A stretch of 64,000 nucleotides of DNA from Clusia tigrina (Eukaryota > Arthropoda > Insecta > Diptera > Clusiidae): positions 247,349,889 through 247,413,888 of the forward strand of contig OV050030.1 in assembly GCA_920105625.2 (NCBI GenBank), written 5' to 3'. Of this stretch, positions 36,201 through 49,889 are shown piece after piece. Under the pieces are notes generated by a model, which was not told the DNA's origin, did not search any database, and was given only the letters and a program-made list of their open reading frames with translations. Both the position numbers and the translations under genes were made by a program. Numbering within the stretch: the stretch's first letter is position 1; every line of letters starts with the position of its first letter.

Positions 36201-38960
36201 TACGGTACGTCCTACACCTATCAAAGTTTGCAACATACAAATGCTTGTAACTTTTTACTAGAGAGTCATAAAACCTTGAAATTTTGGAACAATAAAGTAC
36301 TCGAGCCTCTTGTCAATTTAAGCTATCGCTCAAAGCTATGCTACCCTTGAGTCCCAAATCAAACACGGATAAAACTTCAAATGGCCCTAACTTCTATACG
36401 GTACGTCCTACACATATCAAAGTTTGCAACATACAAATTCTTGTAACTTTTTACTAGAGCGTCATAAAACCTTGAAGTTTTGTAACAATAAGGTACTCGA
36501 GCCTCTTGTCAATTTAACCTATCGCTCAAAGCTATGCTACCCTTGAGTCCCAAATCAAACACTTATAAAACTTCAAATGGCCCTAACTTCTATACGGTAC
36601 GTTCTACACCCATCAAAGTTTGCAACACACAAATGCTTGTAACTTTTTACTGGAGCGTCATAAAACCTTGAAATTTTGAAACAATAAAGTACTCGAGCCC
36701 CTTTTCAATTTAAGCTATCGCTCAAAGCTATGCTACCCTTGAGTCCCAAATCAAACACTGATAAAACTTCAAATGGCCCTAACTTCTCTACGGAACGTCC
36801 TACACCTATCAAAGTTTGCAACATACAAATGCTTGTAACTTTTTACTGGAGCGTCATAAAACCTTGAAATTTTGTAATAATAAAGTACTTTAGCCTCTTG
36901 TCAATTTAAGCTATCGCTCAAAGCTATGCAACCCTTGAGTCCCAAATCAAACACTGATAAATCTTCAAATAGCGCTAACTTCTATACGGTACGTCCTACA
37001 CCTATCAAAGTTTGCAACATACAAATGCTTGTAACTTTTTACTGGAGAGTCATAAAACCTTGAAATTTTGTAACAATAAAGTACTCGAGCCTCTTGTCAA
37101 TTTAAGCTATCGCTCAAAGCTATGCTACCCTTGAGTCCCAAATGAAACACTGATAAAACTTCAAATGGCCCAAACTTCTATACGGTACGTCCTACACCTA
37201 TCAAAGTTTGCAACATATAAATGCTTGTAACTTTTTACTGGAGCGTCATAAAACCTTGAAATTTTGTAACAATAAAGTACTCGAGCCTCTTGTCAATTTA
37301 AGCTATCCCTCAAAGCTATGCTACCCTTGAGTCCCAAATCAAACACTGATAAAACTTCAAATGGCCCCAACTTCTATACGGTACGTCCTACACCTATCTA
37401 AGTTTGCAACATATAAACGCTTGTAACTTTTTACTGGAGCGTCATAAAACCTTGAAATTTTGTAACAATAAAGTACTCGAGCCTCTTGTCAATTTAAGCT
37501 ATCGCTCAAAGCTATGCTACCCTTGAGTCCCAAATCAAACACTGATAAAGCTTCAAATTGCCCTAACTTCTATACGGTACGTCCTACACCTATCAAAGTG
37601 TGCAGCATACAAATGCTTGCAACTTTTTACTGGAGCGTCATAAAACATTGGAATTTTGAAACAATAAAGTACTCGAGCCTCTTTTCAATTTAAGCTATCG
37701 CTCAAAGCTATGCTACCCTTGAGTCCCAAATCAAACACTGATAAAACTTCAAATAGCCCTAACTTCTCTACGGAACGTCCTACACCTATCAAAGTGTGCA
37801 GCATACAAATGCTTGCAACTTTTTACTGGAGCGTCATAAAACATTGGAATTTTGAAACAATAAAGTACTCGAGCCTCTTTTCAATTTAAGCTATCGCTCA
37901 AAGCTATGCTACCCTTGAGTCCCAAATCAAACACTGATAAAACTTCAAATAGCCCTAACTTCTCTACGGAACGTCCTACACCTATCAAAGTTTGCAACAT
38001 ACAAATGCTTGTAACTTTTGACTGGAGCGTCATAAAACCTTGAAATTTTATAACAATAAAGTACTCGAGCCTCTTGTCTATTTAAGCTATCGCTATGCTA
38101 CAATTGAGTCCCAAATCAAACACTGATAAAACTTCAAATGGCCCTAACTTCTATACGGTACATCCTACACCTATCAAAGTTTGCAACATACAAATGCTTG
38201 TAACTTTTTACTGGAGCGTCATAAAACCTTGAAATTTTGTAACAATAAAGTACTTGAGCCTCTTGTCAATTGAAGCTATCGCGCAAAGCTATGCTACCCT
38301 TGAGTCCCAAATCAAACACTGATAAAACTTCAAATGGCCTTAACTTCTATACGGTACGGCCTACACCTATCAAAGTTTGCAACATACAAATGGTTGTAAC
38401 TTTTTACTGGAGAGTCATAAAACCTTGAAATTTTTAACAATAAAGTACTCGAGCCTCTTGTCAATTTAAGCTATCGCTCAAAGCTATGCTACCCTTGAGT
38501 CCCAAATCAAATACTGATAAATATTCAAATGGCCCTAACTTCTAAACGGTACGTCCTACACCTATCAAAGTTTGCAACATATAAATGCTTGTAACTTTTT
38601 ACTGGAGCGTCATAAAACCTTGAAATTTTGTAACAATAAACTACTCGAGCCTCTTGTCAATTTAAGCTATCGCTCAAAGCTATGCTACCCTTGAGTCCCA
38701 AATCAAACACTGATAAAACTTCAAATGGCCCCAACTTCTATACGGTACGTCCTACACCTATCAAAGTTTGCAACATATAAATGCTTGTAACTTTTTACTG
38801 GAGCGTCATAAAACCTTGAAATTTTGTAACAATAAAGTACTCGAGCCTCTTGTCAATTTAAGCTATCGCTCAAAGCTATGCTACCCTTGAGTCCCAAATC
38901 AAACACTGATAAAGCTTCAAATGGCCCTAACTTCTATACGGTACGTCCTACAACTATCAA
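30220..38960 (+). repeat. Satellite HOR block with 15- to 17-monomer repeats; first 7-bp-deleted monomers
   Basis: About 45 monomers. The aaggtactcgagcc/ttaacctat monomer recurs at 33,561 and 36,493, 2932 bp apart (15 monomers minus 8 bp). Its right-hand neighbours with gtctattt and gctatcgctatgctacaatt recur at 34,752 and 38,076, 3324 bp apart (17 monomers minus 8 bp). The second copy therefore gained two monomers. The 8-bp shortfall comes from a 7-bp deletion in that monomer plus a 1-bp loss in aaatttttaac. A smaller repeat is seen at 30,897, 32,465 and 32,857, where the same monomer pair (cttgtaaatt, atcggtcaaatc) occurs three times. Confidence 0.82.
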
Positions 38961-41900
38961 AGTGTGCAACATACAAATGCTTGCAACTTTTTACTGGAGC
39001 GTCATAAAACCTTGAAATTTTGTATCAATAAAGTACTCGAGCATCTTGTCAATTTAAGCTATCGCTCAAAGCTATGCTTGAGTCCCAAATCAAACACTGA
39101 TAAAACTTCAAATGGTCCTAACTTCTATGCGGTACGTCCTACACCTATCAAAGTTTGCAACATACAAATGCTTGTAACTTTTTACTGGAGCGTCATAAAA
39201 CCTTGATATTTTGTATCAATAAAGTACTCGAGCATCTTGTCAATTTAAGCTATCGCTCAAAGCTATGCTACCCCTGAGTCCCAAATCAAGCACTGATAAA
39301 ACTTCAAATGGCCCCAACTTCTATACGGTACGTCCTACACCTATCAAAGTTTGCAACATATAAATGCTTGTAACTTTTTACTGGAGCGTCATAAAACCTT
39401 GAAATTTTGTAACAATAAAGTACTCAAGCCTCTTGTCAATTTAAGCTATCGCTCAAAGCTATGCTACCCTTGAGTCCTAAATCAAACACTGATAAAGCTT
39501 CAAATGGCCCTACCTTCTATACGGTACGTCCTACACCTATCGAAGTGTGCAACATACAAATGCTTGCAACTTTTTACTGGACCGTCATAAAACTTTGAAA
39601 TTTTGTAACAATAAAGTACTCGAGCCTCTTGTCAATTTAAGCTATCGCTCAAATCTTCTACCCTTGAGTTCCAAATCAAACACTGATAAAACTTCAAATG
39701 GTCCTAACTTCTATACGGTACGTCCTACACCTATCAAAGTTTGCAACATACAAATGCTTGTAACTTTTTACTGGAGCGTCATAAAACCTTGAAGTTTTGT
39801 AACAATAAAGTACTCGAGCCTCTTGTCAATTTAACCTATCGATCAAAGCTATGCTACCCTTGAGTCCCAAATCAACAAACACTGATAAAACTTAAAATGG
39901 CCCTAACTTTTATACGGTACATCCTACACCTATCAAAGTTTGCAACATATAAATGCTTGTAACTTTTTACTGGAGAGTCATAAAACCTTGAAATTTTATA
40001 ACAACAAAGTACTCGAGCCTCTTGTCTATTTAAGCTATCGCTATGCTACAATTCAGTCCCAAATCAAACACTGATAAAACTTCAAATGGCCCTAACTTCC
40101 ATACGGTACATCCTACTCCAATCAAAGTTTGCAACATACAAATGCTTGTAACTTTTTACTGGAGCGTCAAAAAACCTTGAAATTTTGTAACAATAAAGTA
40201 CACGAGCATCTTGTCAATTTAAGCTATAGCTCAGAGCTATGCTACCCTTGAGTCCCAAATCAAACACTGATAAAACTTCAAATGGCCCTAACTTCTATAT
40301 GATGCGTCCTACACCTATCAAAGTTTGCAACATACAAATGCTTGTAACTTATTGCTGAAGCGTCATAAAAACTTCAAATTTTGTAACAATAAAGTACTCG
40401 AGCCTCTTGTCAATTTAAGCTATCGCTCAAAGCTATGCTACCCTTGAGTCCCAAATCAAACACTGATAAAACTTCAAATGGCCCTAAGTTCTATACTGTA
40501 CGTCCTACACCTATCAAAGTTTGCAACATACAAATGCTTGTAACATTTTACTGGAGCGTCATAAAACATGGAAATTTTGAGACAATAAAGTACTCGAGCC
40601 TCTTGTCAATTTAAGCGATCGCTCAAAGCTATGCTACCCTTGAGTCCCAAATCAACAAACACTGATAAAACTTAAAATTGCCCTAACTTCTATACGGTAC
40701 GTCCTACACCTATCAAAGTTTGCAACATATAAATGCTTGTAACTTTTTACTGGAGAGTCATAAAACCTTGAAATTTTATAACAATAAAGTACTCGAGCCT
40801 CTTGTCTATTTAAGCTATCGCTATGCTACAATTGAGTCCCAAATCAAACACTGATAAAACTTCAAATAGCCCTAACTTCTATACGGTACATCCTACACCT
40901 ATCAAATTTTGCAACATACAAATGCTTGTAACTTTTTACTGGAGCGTCATAAAACCTTGAAATTTTGTAACAATAAAGTACACGAGCATCTTGTCAATTT
41001 AAGCTATCGATCAAAGCTATGCTACCCTTCCGTCCTAAATCAAACACTGATAGAGCTTCAAATGGCCCTAACTTCTATACGGTACGTCCAACACCTATCA
41101 AAGTTTGCATCATACAAATGCTTGTAACTTTTTACTGGAGCGTCATAAAACCTTGATATTTTGTATCAATAAAGTACTCGAGCATCTTGTCAATTTAAGC
41201 TATCGCTCAAAGCTATGCTACCCCTGAGTCCCAAATCAAGCACTGATAAAACTTCAAATGGCCCCAACTTCTATACGGTACGTCCTACACCTATCAAAGT
41301 TTGCAACATATAAATGCTTGTAACTTTTTACTGGAGCGTCATAAAACCTTGAAATTTTGTAACAATAAAGTACTCGAGCCTCTTGTCAATTTAAGCTATC
41401 GCTCAAAGCTATGCTACCCCTGAGTCCCAAATCAAGCACTGATAAAACTTCAAATGGCCCCAACTTCTATACGATACGTCCTACACCTATCAAAGTTTGC
41501 AACATACAAATGCTTGTAACTTTTTACTGGAGCGTCATAAAACCTTGAAGTTTTGTAACAATAAAGTACTCGAGCCTCTTGTCAATTTAACCTATCGATC
41601 AAAGCTATGCTACCCTTGAGTCCCAAATCAACAAACACTGATAAAACTTAAAATGGCCCTAACTTTTATACGGTACATCCTACACCTATCAAAGTTTGCA
41701 ACATATAAATGCTTGTAACTTTTTACTGGAGAGTCATAAAACCTTGAAATTTTATAACAATAAAGTACTCGAGCCTCTTGTCTATTTAAGCTATCGCTAT
41801 GCTACAATTCAGTCCCAAATCAAACACTGATAAAACTTCAAATGGCCCTAACTTCCATACGGTACATCCTACTCCTATCAAAGTTTGCAACATACAAATG

Positions 41901-44900
41901 CTTGTAACTTTTTACTGGAGCGTCAAAAAACCTTGAAATTTTGTAACAATAAAGTACACGAGCATCTTGTCAATTTAAGCTATAGCTCAGAGCTATGCTA
42001 CCCTTGAGTCCCAAATCAACCACTGATAAAACTTCAAATGGCCCTAACTTCTATATGATGCGTCCTACACCTATCAAAGTTTGCAACATACAAATGCTTG
42101 TAACTTGTTGCTGAAGCGTCATAAAAACTTCAAATTTTGTAACAATAAAGTACTCGAGCCTCTTGTCAATTTAAGCTATCGCTCAAAGCTATGCTACCCT
42201 TGAGTCCCAAATCAAACACTGATAAAACTTCAAATGGCCCTAAGTTCTATACTGTACGTCCTACACCTATCAAAGTTTGCAACATACAAATGCTTGTAAC
42301 ATTTTACTGGAGCGTCATAAAACATGGAAATTTTGAGACAATAAAGTACTCGAGCCTCTTGTCAATTTAAGCGATCGCTCAAAGCTATGCTACCCTTGAG
42401 TCCCAAATCAACAAACACTGATAAAACTTAAAATGGCCCTAACTTCTATACGGTACGTCCTACACCTATCAAAGTTTGCAACATACAAATGCTTGTAACT
42501 TTTTACTGGAGAGTCATAAAACCTTGAAATTTTATAACAATAAAGTACACGAGCCTCTTGTCTATTTAAGCTATCGCTATGCTACAATTGAGTCCCAAAT
42601 CAAACACTGATAAAACTTCAAATAGCCCTAACTTCTATACGGTACATCCTACACCTATCAAATTTTGCAACATACAAATGCTTGTAACTTTTTACTGGAG
42701 CGTCATAAAACCTTGAAATTTTGTAACAATAAAGTACACGAGCATCTTGTCAATTTAAGCTATCGATCAAAGCTATGCTACCCTTCCGTCCTAAATCAAA
42801 CACTGATAGAGCTTCAAATGGCCCTAACTTCTATACGGTACGTCCAACACCTATCAAAGTTTGCATCATACAAATGCTTGTAACTTTTTACTGGAGCGTC
42901 ATAAAACCTTGATATTTTGTATCAATAAAGTACTCGAGCATCTTGTCAATTTAAGCTATCGCTCAAAGCTATGCTACCCCTGAGTCCCAAATCAAGCACT
43001 GATAAAACTTCAAATGGCCCCAACTTCTATACGGTACGTCCTACACCTATCAAAGTTTGCAACATATAAATGCTTGTAACTTTTTACTGGAGCGTCATAA
43101 AACCTTGAAATTTTGTAACAATAAAGTACTCGAGCCTCTTGTCAATTTAAGCTATCGCTCAAAGCTATGCTACCCTTGAGTCCTAAATCAAACACTGATA
43201 AAGCTTCAAATGGCCCTACCTTCTATACGGTACGTCCTACACCTATCGAAGTGTGCAACATACAAATGCTTGCAACTTTTTACTGGACCGTCATAAAACT
43301 TTGAAATTTTGTAACAATAAAGTACTCGAGCCTCTTGTCAATTTAAGCTATCGCTCAAATCTATGCTACCCTTGAGTTCCAAATCAAACACTGATAAAAC
43401 TTCAAATGGTCCTAACTTCTATACGGTACGTCCTACACCTATCAAAGTTTGCAACATACAAATGCTTGTAACTTGTTGCTGAAGCGTCATAAAAACTTCA
43501 AATTTTGTAACAATAAAGTACTCGAGCCTCTTGTCAATTTAAGCTATCGCTCAAAGCTATGCTACCCTTGAGTCCCAAATCAAACACTGATAAAACTTCA
43601 AATGGCCCTAAGTTCTATACTGTACGTCCTACACCTATCAAAGTTTGCAACATACAAATGCTTGTAACATTTTACTGGAGCGTCATAAAACATGGAAATT
43701 TTGAGACAATAAAGTACTCGAGCCTCTTGTCAATTTAAGCGATCGCTCAAAGCTATGCTACCCTTGAGTCCCAAATCAACAAACACTGATAAAACTTAAA
43801 ATGGCCCTAACTTCTATACGGTACGTCCTACACCTATCAAAGTTTGCAACATATAAATGCTTGTAACTTTTTACTGGAGAGTCATAAAACCTTGAAATTT
43901 TATAACAATAAAGTACTCGAGCCTCTTGTCTATTTAAGCTATCGCTATGCTACAATTGAGTCCCAAATCAAACACTGATAAAACTTCAAATAGCCCTAAC
44001 TTCTATACGGTACATCCTACACCTATCAAATTTTGCAACATACAAATGCTTGTAACTTTTTACTGGAGCGTCATAAAACCTTGAAATTTTGTAACAATAA
44101 AGTACACGAGCATCTTGTCAATTTAAGCTATAGCTCAGAGCTATGCTACCCTTGAGTCCCAAATCAACCACTGATAAAACTTCAAATGGCCCTAACTTCT
44201 ATATGATGCGTCCTACACCTATCAAAGTTTGCAACATACAAATGCTTGTAACTTGTTGCTGAAGCGTCATAAAAACTTCAAATTTTGTAACAATAAAGTA
44301 CTCGAGCCTCTTGTCAATTTAAGCTATCGCTCAAAGCTATGCTACCCTTGAGTCCCAAATCAAACACTGATAAAACTTCAAATGGCCCTAAGTTCTATAC
44401 TGTACGTCCTACACCTATCAAAGTTTGCAACATACAAATGGTTGTAACATTTTACTGGAGCGTCATAAAACATGGAAATTTTGAGACAATAAAGTACTCG
44501 AGCCTCTTGTCAATTTAAGCGATCGCTCAAAGCTATGCTACCCTTGAGTCCCAAATCAACAAACACTGATAAAACTTAAAATGGCCCTAACTTCTATACG
44601 GTACGTCCTACACCTATCAAAGTTTGCAACATATAAATGCTTGTAACTTTTTACTGGAGAGTCATAAAACCTTGAAATTTTATAACAATAAAGTACTCGA
44701 GCCTCTTGTCTATTTAAGCTATCGCTATGCTACAATTGAGTCCCAAATCAAACACTGATAAAACTTCAAATAGCCCTAACTTCTATACGGTACATCCTAC
44801 ACCTATCAAATTTTGCAACATACAAATGCTTGTAACTTTTTACTGGAGCGTCATAAAACCTTGAAATTTTGTAACAATAAAGTACACGAGCATCTTGTCA

Positions 44901-47900
44901 ATTTAAGCTATCGATCAAAGCTATGCTACCCTTCCGTCCTAAATCAAACACTGATAGAGCTTCAAATGGCCCTAACTTCTATACGGTACGTCCAACACCT
45001 ATCAAAGTTTGCATCATACAAATGCTTGTAACTTTTTACTGGAGCGTCATAAAACCTTGATATTTTGTATCAATAAAGTACTCGAGCATCTTGTCAATTT
45101 AAGCTATCGCTCAAAGCTATGCTACCCCTGAGTCCCAAATCAAGCACTGATAAAACTTCAAATGGCCCCAACTTCTATACGGTACGTCCTACACCTATCA
45201 AAGTTTGCAACATATAAATGCTTGTAACTTTTTACTGGAGCGTCATAAAACCTTGAAATTTTGTAACAATAAAGTACTCGAGCCTCTTGTCAATTTAAGC
45301 TATCGCTCAAAGCTATGCTACCCTTGAGTCCTAAATCAAACACTGATAAAGCTTCAAATGGCCCTACCTTCTATACGGTACGTCCTACACCTATCGAAGT
45401 GTGCAACATACAAATGCTTGCAACTTTTTACTGGACCGTCATAAAACTTTGAAATTTTGTAACAATAAAGTACTCGAGCCTCTTGTCAATTTAAGCTATC
45501 GCTCAAATCTATGCTACCCTTGAGTTCCAAATCAAACACTGATAAAACTTCAAATGGTCCTAACTTCTATACGGTACGTCCTACACCTATCAAAGTTTGC
45601 AACATACAAATGCTTGTAACTTTTTACTGGAGCGTCATAAAACCTTGAAGTTTTGTAACAATAAAGTACTCGAGCCTCTTGTCAATTTAACCTATCGATC
45701 AAAGCTATGCTACCCTTGAGTCCCAAATCAACAAACACTGATAAAACTTAAAATGGCCCTAACTTTTATACGGTACATCCTACACCTATCAAAGTTTGCA
45801 ACATATAAATGCTTGTAACTTTTTACTGGAGAGTCATAAAACCTTGAAATTTTATAACAATAAAGTACTCGAGCCTCTTGTCTATTTAAGCTATCGCTAT
45901 GCTACAATTCAGTCCCAAATCAAACACTGATAAAACTTCAAATGGCCCTAACTTCCATACGGTACATCCTACTCCTATCAAAGTTTGCAACATACAAATG
46001 CTTGTAACTTTTTACTGGAGCGTCAAAAAACCTTGAAATTTTGTAACAATAAAGTACACGAGCATCTTGTCAATTTAAGCTATAGCTCAGAGCTATGCTA
46101 CCCTTGAGTCCCAAATCAAACACTGATAAAACTTCAAATGGCCCTAACTTCTATATGATGCGTCCTACACCTATCAAAGTTTGCAACATACAAATGCTTG
46201 TAACTTGTTGCTGAAGCGTCATAAAAACTTCAAATTTTGTAACAATAAAGTACTCGAGCCTCTTGTCAATTTAAGCTATCGCTCAAAGCTATGCTACCCT
46301 TGAGTCCCAAATCAAATACTGATAAATATTCAAATGACCCTAACTTCTAAACGGTACGTCCTACACCTATCAAAGTTTGCAACATATAAATGCTTGTAAC
46401 TTTTTACTGGAGCGTCATAAAACCTTGAAATTTTGTAACAATAAACTACTCGAGCCTCTTGTCAATTTAAGCTATCGCTCAAAGCTATGCTACCCTTGAG
46501 TCCCAAATCAAACACTGATAAAACTTCAAATGGCCCCAACTTCTATACGGTACGTCCTACACCTATCAAAGTTTGCAACATATAAATGCTTGTAACTTTT
46601 TACTGGAGCGTCATAAAACCTTGAAATTTTGTAACAATAAAGTACTCGAGCCTCTTGTCAATTTAAGCTATCGCTCAAAGCTATGCTACCCTTGAGTCCT
46701 AAATCAAACACTGATAAAGCTTCAAATGGCCCTAACTTCTATACGGTACGTCCTACAACTATCAAAGTGTGCAACATACAAATGCTTGCAACTTTTTACT
46801 GGAGCGTCATAAAACCTTGAAATTTTGTATCAATAAAGTACTCGAGCATCTTGTCAATTTAAGCTATCGCTCAAAGCTATGCTTGAGTCCCAAATCAAAC
46901 ACTGATAAAACTTCAAATGGTCCTAACTTCTATGCGGTACGTCCTACACCTAACAAAGTTTGCAACATACAAATGCTTGTAACTTTTTACTGGAGCGTCA
47001 TAAAACCTTGATATTTTGTATCAATAAAGTACTCGAGCATCTTGTCAATTTAAGCTATCGCTCAAAGCTATGCTACCCCTGAGTCCCAAATCAAGCACTG
47101 ATAAAACTTCAAATGGCCCCAACTTCTATACGGTACGTCCTACACCTATCAAAGTTTGCAACATATAAATGCTTGTAACTTTTTACTGGAGCGTCATAAA
47201 ACCTTGAAATTTTGTAACAATAAAGTACTCGAGCCTCTTGTCAATTTAAGCTATCGCTCAAAGCTATGCTACCCTTGAGTCCTAAATCAAACACTGATAA
47301 AGCTTCAAATGGCCCTAACTTCTATACGGTTCGTCCTACAACTATCAAAGTGTGCAACATACAAATGCTTGCAACTTTTTACTGGAGCGTCATAAAACCT
47401 TGAAATTTTGTATCAATAAAGTACTCGAGCATCTTGTCAATTTAAGCTATCGCTCAAAGCTATGCTTGAGTCCCAAATCAAACACTGATAAAACTTCAAA
47501 TGGTCCTAACTTCTATGCGGTACGTCCTACACCTAACAAAGTTTGCAACATACAAATGCTTGTAACTTTTTACTGGAGCGTCATAAAACCTTGATATTTT
47601 GTATCAATAAAGTACTCGAGCATCTTGTCAATTTAAGCTATCGCTCAAAGCTATGCTACCCTTGAGTCCCAAATCAAACACTGATAAAACTTCAAATGGC
47701 CCTAACTTCTATATGATGCGTCCTACACCTATCAAAGTTTGCAACATACAAATGCTTGTAACTTGTTGCTGAAGCGTCATAAAAACTTCAAATTTTGTAA
47801 CAATAAAGTACTCGAGCCTCTTGTCAATTTAAGCTATCGCTCAAAGCTATGCTACCCTTGAGTCCCAAATCAAACACTGATAAAACTTCAAATGGCCCTA

Positions 47901-49889
47901 AGTTCTATACTGTACGTCCTACACCTATCAAAGTTTGCAACATACAAATGCTTGTAACATTTTACTGGAGCGTCATAAAACATGGAAATTTTGAGACAAT
48001 AAAGTACTCGAGCCTCTTGTCAATTTAAGCGATCGCTCAAAGCTATGCTACCCTTGAGTCCCAAATCAACAAACACTGATAAAACTTAAAATGGCCCTAA
48101 CTTCTATACGGTACGTCCTACACCTATCAAAGTTTGCAACATATAAATGCTTGTAACTTTTTACTGGAGAGTCATAAAACCTTGAAATTTTATAACAATA
48201 AAGTACTCGAGCCTCTTGTCAATTTAAGCTATCGCTCAAAGCTATGCTACCCTTCCGTCCTAAATCAAACACTGATAGAGCTTCAAATGGCCCTAACTTC
48301 TATACGGTACGTCCAACACCTATCAAAGTTTGCATCATACAAATGCTTGTAACTTTTTAATGGAGCGTCATAAAACCTTGATATTTTGTATCAATAAAGT
48401 ACTCGAGCATCTTGTCAATTTAAGCTATCGCTCAAAGCTATGCTACCCCTGAGTCCCAAATCAAGCACTGATAAAACTTCAAATGGCCCCAACTTCTATA
48501 CGGTACGTCCTACACCTATCAAAGTTTGCAACATAGAAATGCTTGCAACTTTTTACTGGAGCGTCATAAAACCTTGAAATTTTGTAACAATAAAGTACTC
48601 GAGCCTCTTGTCAATTTAAGCTATCGCTCAAAGCTATGCTACCCCTGAGTCCCAAATCAAGCACTGATAAAACTTCAAATGGCCCCAACTTCTATACGGT
48701 ACGTCCTACACCTATCAAAGTTTGCAACATACAAATGCTTGAAACTTTTTACTGGAGCGTCATAAAACCTTGAAGTTTTGTAACAATAAAGTACTCGAGC
48801 CTCTTGTCAATTTAACCTATCGATCAAAGCTATGCTACCCTTGAGTCCCAAATCAACAAAAACTGATAAAACTTAAAATGGCCCTAACTTTTATACGGTA
48901 CATCCTACACCTATCAAAGTTTGCAACATATAAATGCTTGTAACTTTTTACTGGAGAGTCATAAAACCTTGAAATTTTATAACAATAAAGTACTCGAGCC
49001 TCTTGTCTATTTAAGCTATCGCTATGCTACAATTCAGTCCCAAATCAAACACTGATAAAACTTCAAATGGCCCTAACTTCCATACGGTACATCCTACTCC
49101 TATCAAAGTTTGCAACATACAAATGCTTGTAACTTTTTACTGGAGCGTCAAAAAACCTTGAAATTTTGTAACAATAAAGTACACGAGCATCTTGTCAATT
49201 TAAGCTATAGCTCAGAGCTATGCTACCCTTGAGTCCCAAATCAAACACTGATAAAACTTCAAATGGCCCTAACTTCTATATGATGCGTCCTACACCTATC
49301 AAAGTTTGCAACATACAAATGCTTGTAACTTGTTGCTGAAGCGTCATAAAAACTTCAAATTTTGTAACAATAAAGTACTCGAGCCTCTTGTCAATTTAAG
49401 CTATCGCTCAAAGCTATGCTACCCTTGAGTCCCAAATCAAACACTGATAAAACTTCAAATGGCCCTAAGTTCTATACTGTACGTCCTACACCTATCAAAG
49501 TTTGCAACATACAAATGCTTGTAACATTTTACTGGAGCGTCATAAAACATGGAAATTTTGAGACAATAAAGTACTCGAGCCTCTTGTCAATTTAAGCGAT
49601 CGCTCAAAGCTATGCTACCCTTGAGTCCCAAATCAACAAACACTGATAAAACTTAAAATGGCCCTAACTTCTATACGGTACGTCCTACACCTATCAAAGT
49701 TTGCAACATATAAATGCTTGTAACTTTTTACTGGAGAGTCATAAAACCTTGAAATTTTATAACAATAAAGTACTCGAGCCTCTTGTCTATTTAAGCTATC
49801 GCTATGCTACAATTGAGTCCCAAATCAAACACTGATAAAACTTCAAATAGCCCTAACTTCTATACGGTACATCCTACACCTATCAAATT

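Noticed and set aside
39070..39090. Shortened monomer tatgcttgagtcc as a separate element junction
   Set aside because: It is a small internal deletion of the taccc segment in an otherwise normal monomer and recurs at 46,880 and 47,465 by duplication.
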